From Spirochaetota bacterium (GTDB taxonomy: Bacteria; Spirochaetota; JAHITG01), in contig JAHITG010000218.1 of the NCBI GenBank assembly GCA_018817865.1, forward strand, positions 1 through 5,193: a stretch of 5,193 nucleotides of DNA. The letters run 5' to 3'. How positions within the stretch are numbered: the first letter of the stretch is position 1; each line of letters begins with the position of its first letter. A program made the position numbers and the translations under genes. Below, in pieces: positions 4,918 through 5,193 of the stretch. The notes below the pieces were generated by a model. That model had not been told where the DNA came from. It saw only the letters and a program-made list of their open reading frames with translations, and did no database searches.

Positions 4918-5193
4918 TCATCTGTTTCTGGATACAGCATATTCTATTTCAAGCTTCTCCGGTTCGATCCGGGTAATAATATTATACCAGTCAAGAATGG
5001 AGATCTTCAGATTATGAATATTATCCAGCAATGGTTTCTTTGCGCTGAAATAATAAGAATCTTTTACTGTATCTTTAATTATCTTAAAAAACCAGAATTT
5101 ATCATCATACTGGCCTATCAATATGATCTTATTATCAATCTTATTTTTTTTATAATCGATATCAATATCCAGATTAAAAAACAGTTTTTCTGA
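4918..5193 (-). CDS. C-terminal part of an unrecognised protein (5' end outside window)
   Basis: The frame is open from the window edge to TGA at 4920-4918, giving 91 residues without a required start; a TTG at 5121 lies inside it but has no supporting ribosome-binding site, so the gene most likely continues beyond the window. I do not recognise the family. The visible part alternates charged and hydrophobic residues (for example DIDIDYKKNKIDNKIILIGQ, then DDKFWFFKIIKDT), suggesting beta-strands, and ends in a basic VSRNR. There is no cysteine and no membrane segment in view. It lies 28 bp upstream of gmhA on the same strand, so a role in the cell envelope is possible, but only by position. 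Confidence 0.7.
   Translation of the reverse strand, partial: SEKLFFNLDIDIDYKKNKIDNKIILIGQYDDKFWFFKIIKDTVKDSYYFSAKKPLLDNIHNLKISILDWYNIITRIEPEKLEIEYAVSRNR

Overview
The window comes from an AT-rich bacterium with two membranes. It encodes a heptose-pathway enzyme (GmhA), two lipoproteins and a PBP4-type peptidoglycan hydrolase. Both tRNA genes lack an encoded CCA end. Codon use and AT content would suit a spirochaete, a Desulfobacterota member or a similar lineage, but the sequence alone does not settle the phylum. Most genes are ordinary housekeeping genes; no defence system, CRISPR array, transposase or phage gene is present.

Plus-strand block (1-1442): the C-terminal two thirds of an HU/IHF-family DNA-binding protein, a MerR-type regulator that starts inside the HU gene, a 40-residue small ORF with a near-perfect Shine-Dalgarno sequence, and plsC (1-acylglycerol-3-phosphate acyltransferase). 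The small ORF and plsC share an ATGA stop/start overlap, so the set looks like one translationally coupled operon. It converges on the minus-strand block with only 7 bp between stop codons.

Minus-strand block (5193 down to 1450), in transcription order: the C-terminus of an unrecognised protein; gmhA (sedoheptulose-7-phosphate isomerase); a consensus sigma70-type promoter abutting the gmhA stop codon; tRNA-Pro(TGG); a truncated copy of the tRNA-Arg 5' end with a double-hairpin element; intact tRNA-Arg(TCT); a small helical lipoprotein; dacB (PBP4-like D-Ala-D-Ala carboxypeptidase, predicted lipid-anchored); and a YbhB/YbcL (PEBP) family protein. The lipoprotein and dacB are 8 bp apart and probably co-transcribed.

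The most unusual part is 4009-4135. A 21-bp segment covering the tRNA-Arg 5' end and its leader occurs twice, 106 bp apart. Between and overlapping the copies lie two perfect-arm inverted repeats that share one arm. This looks like a small REP/MITE-like insertion, or a segmental duplication, within a tRNA operon that left the tRNA intact.
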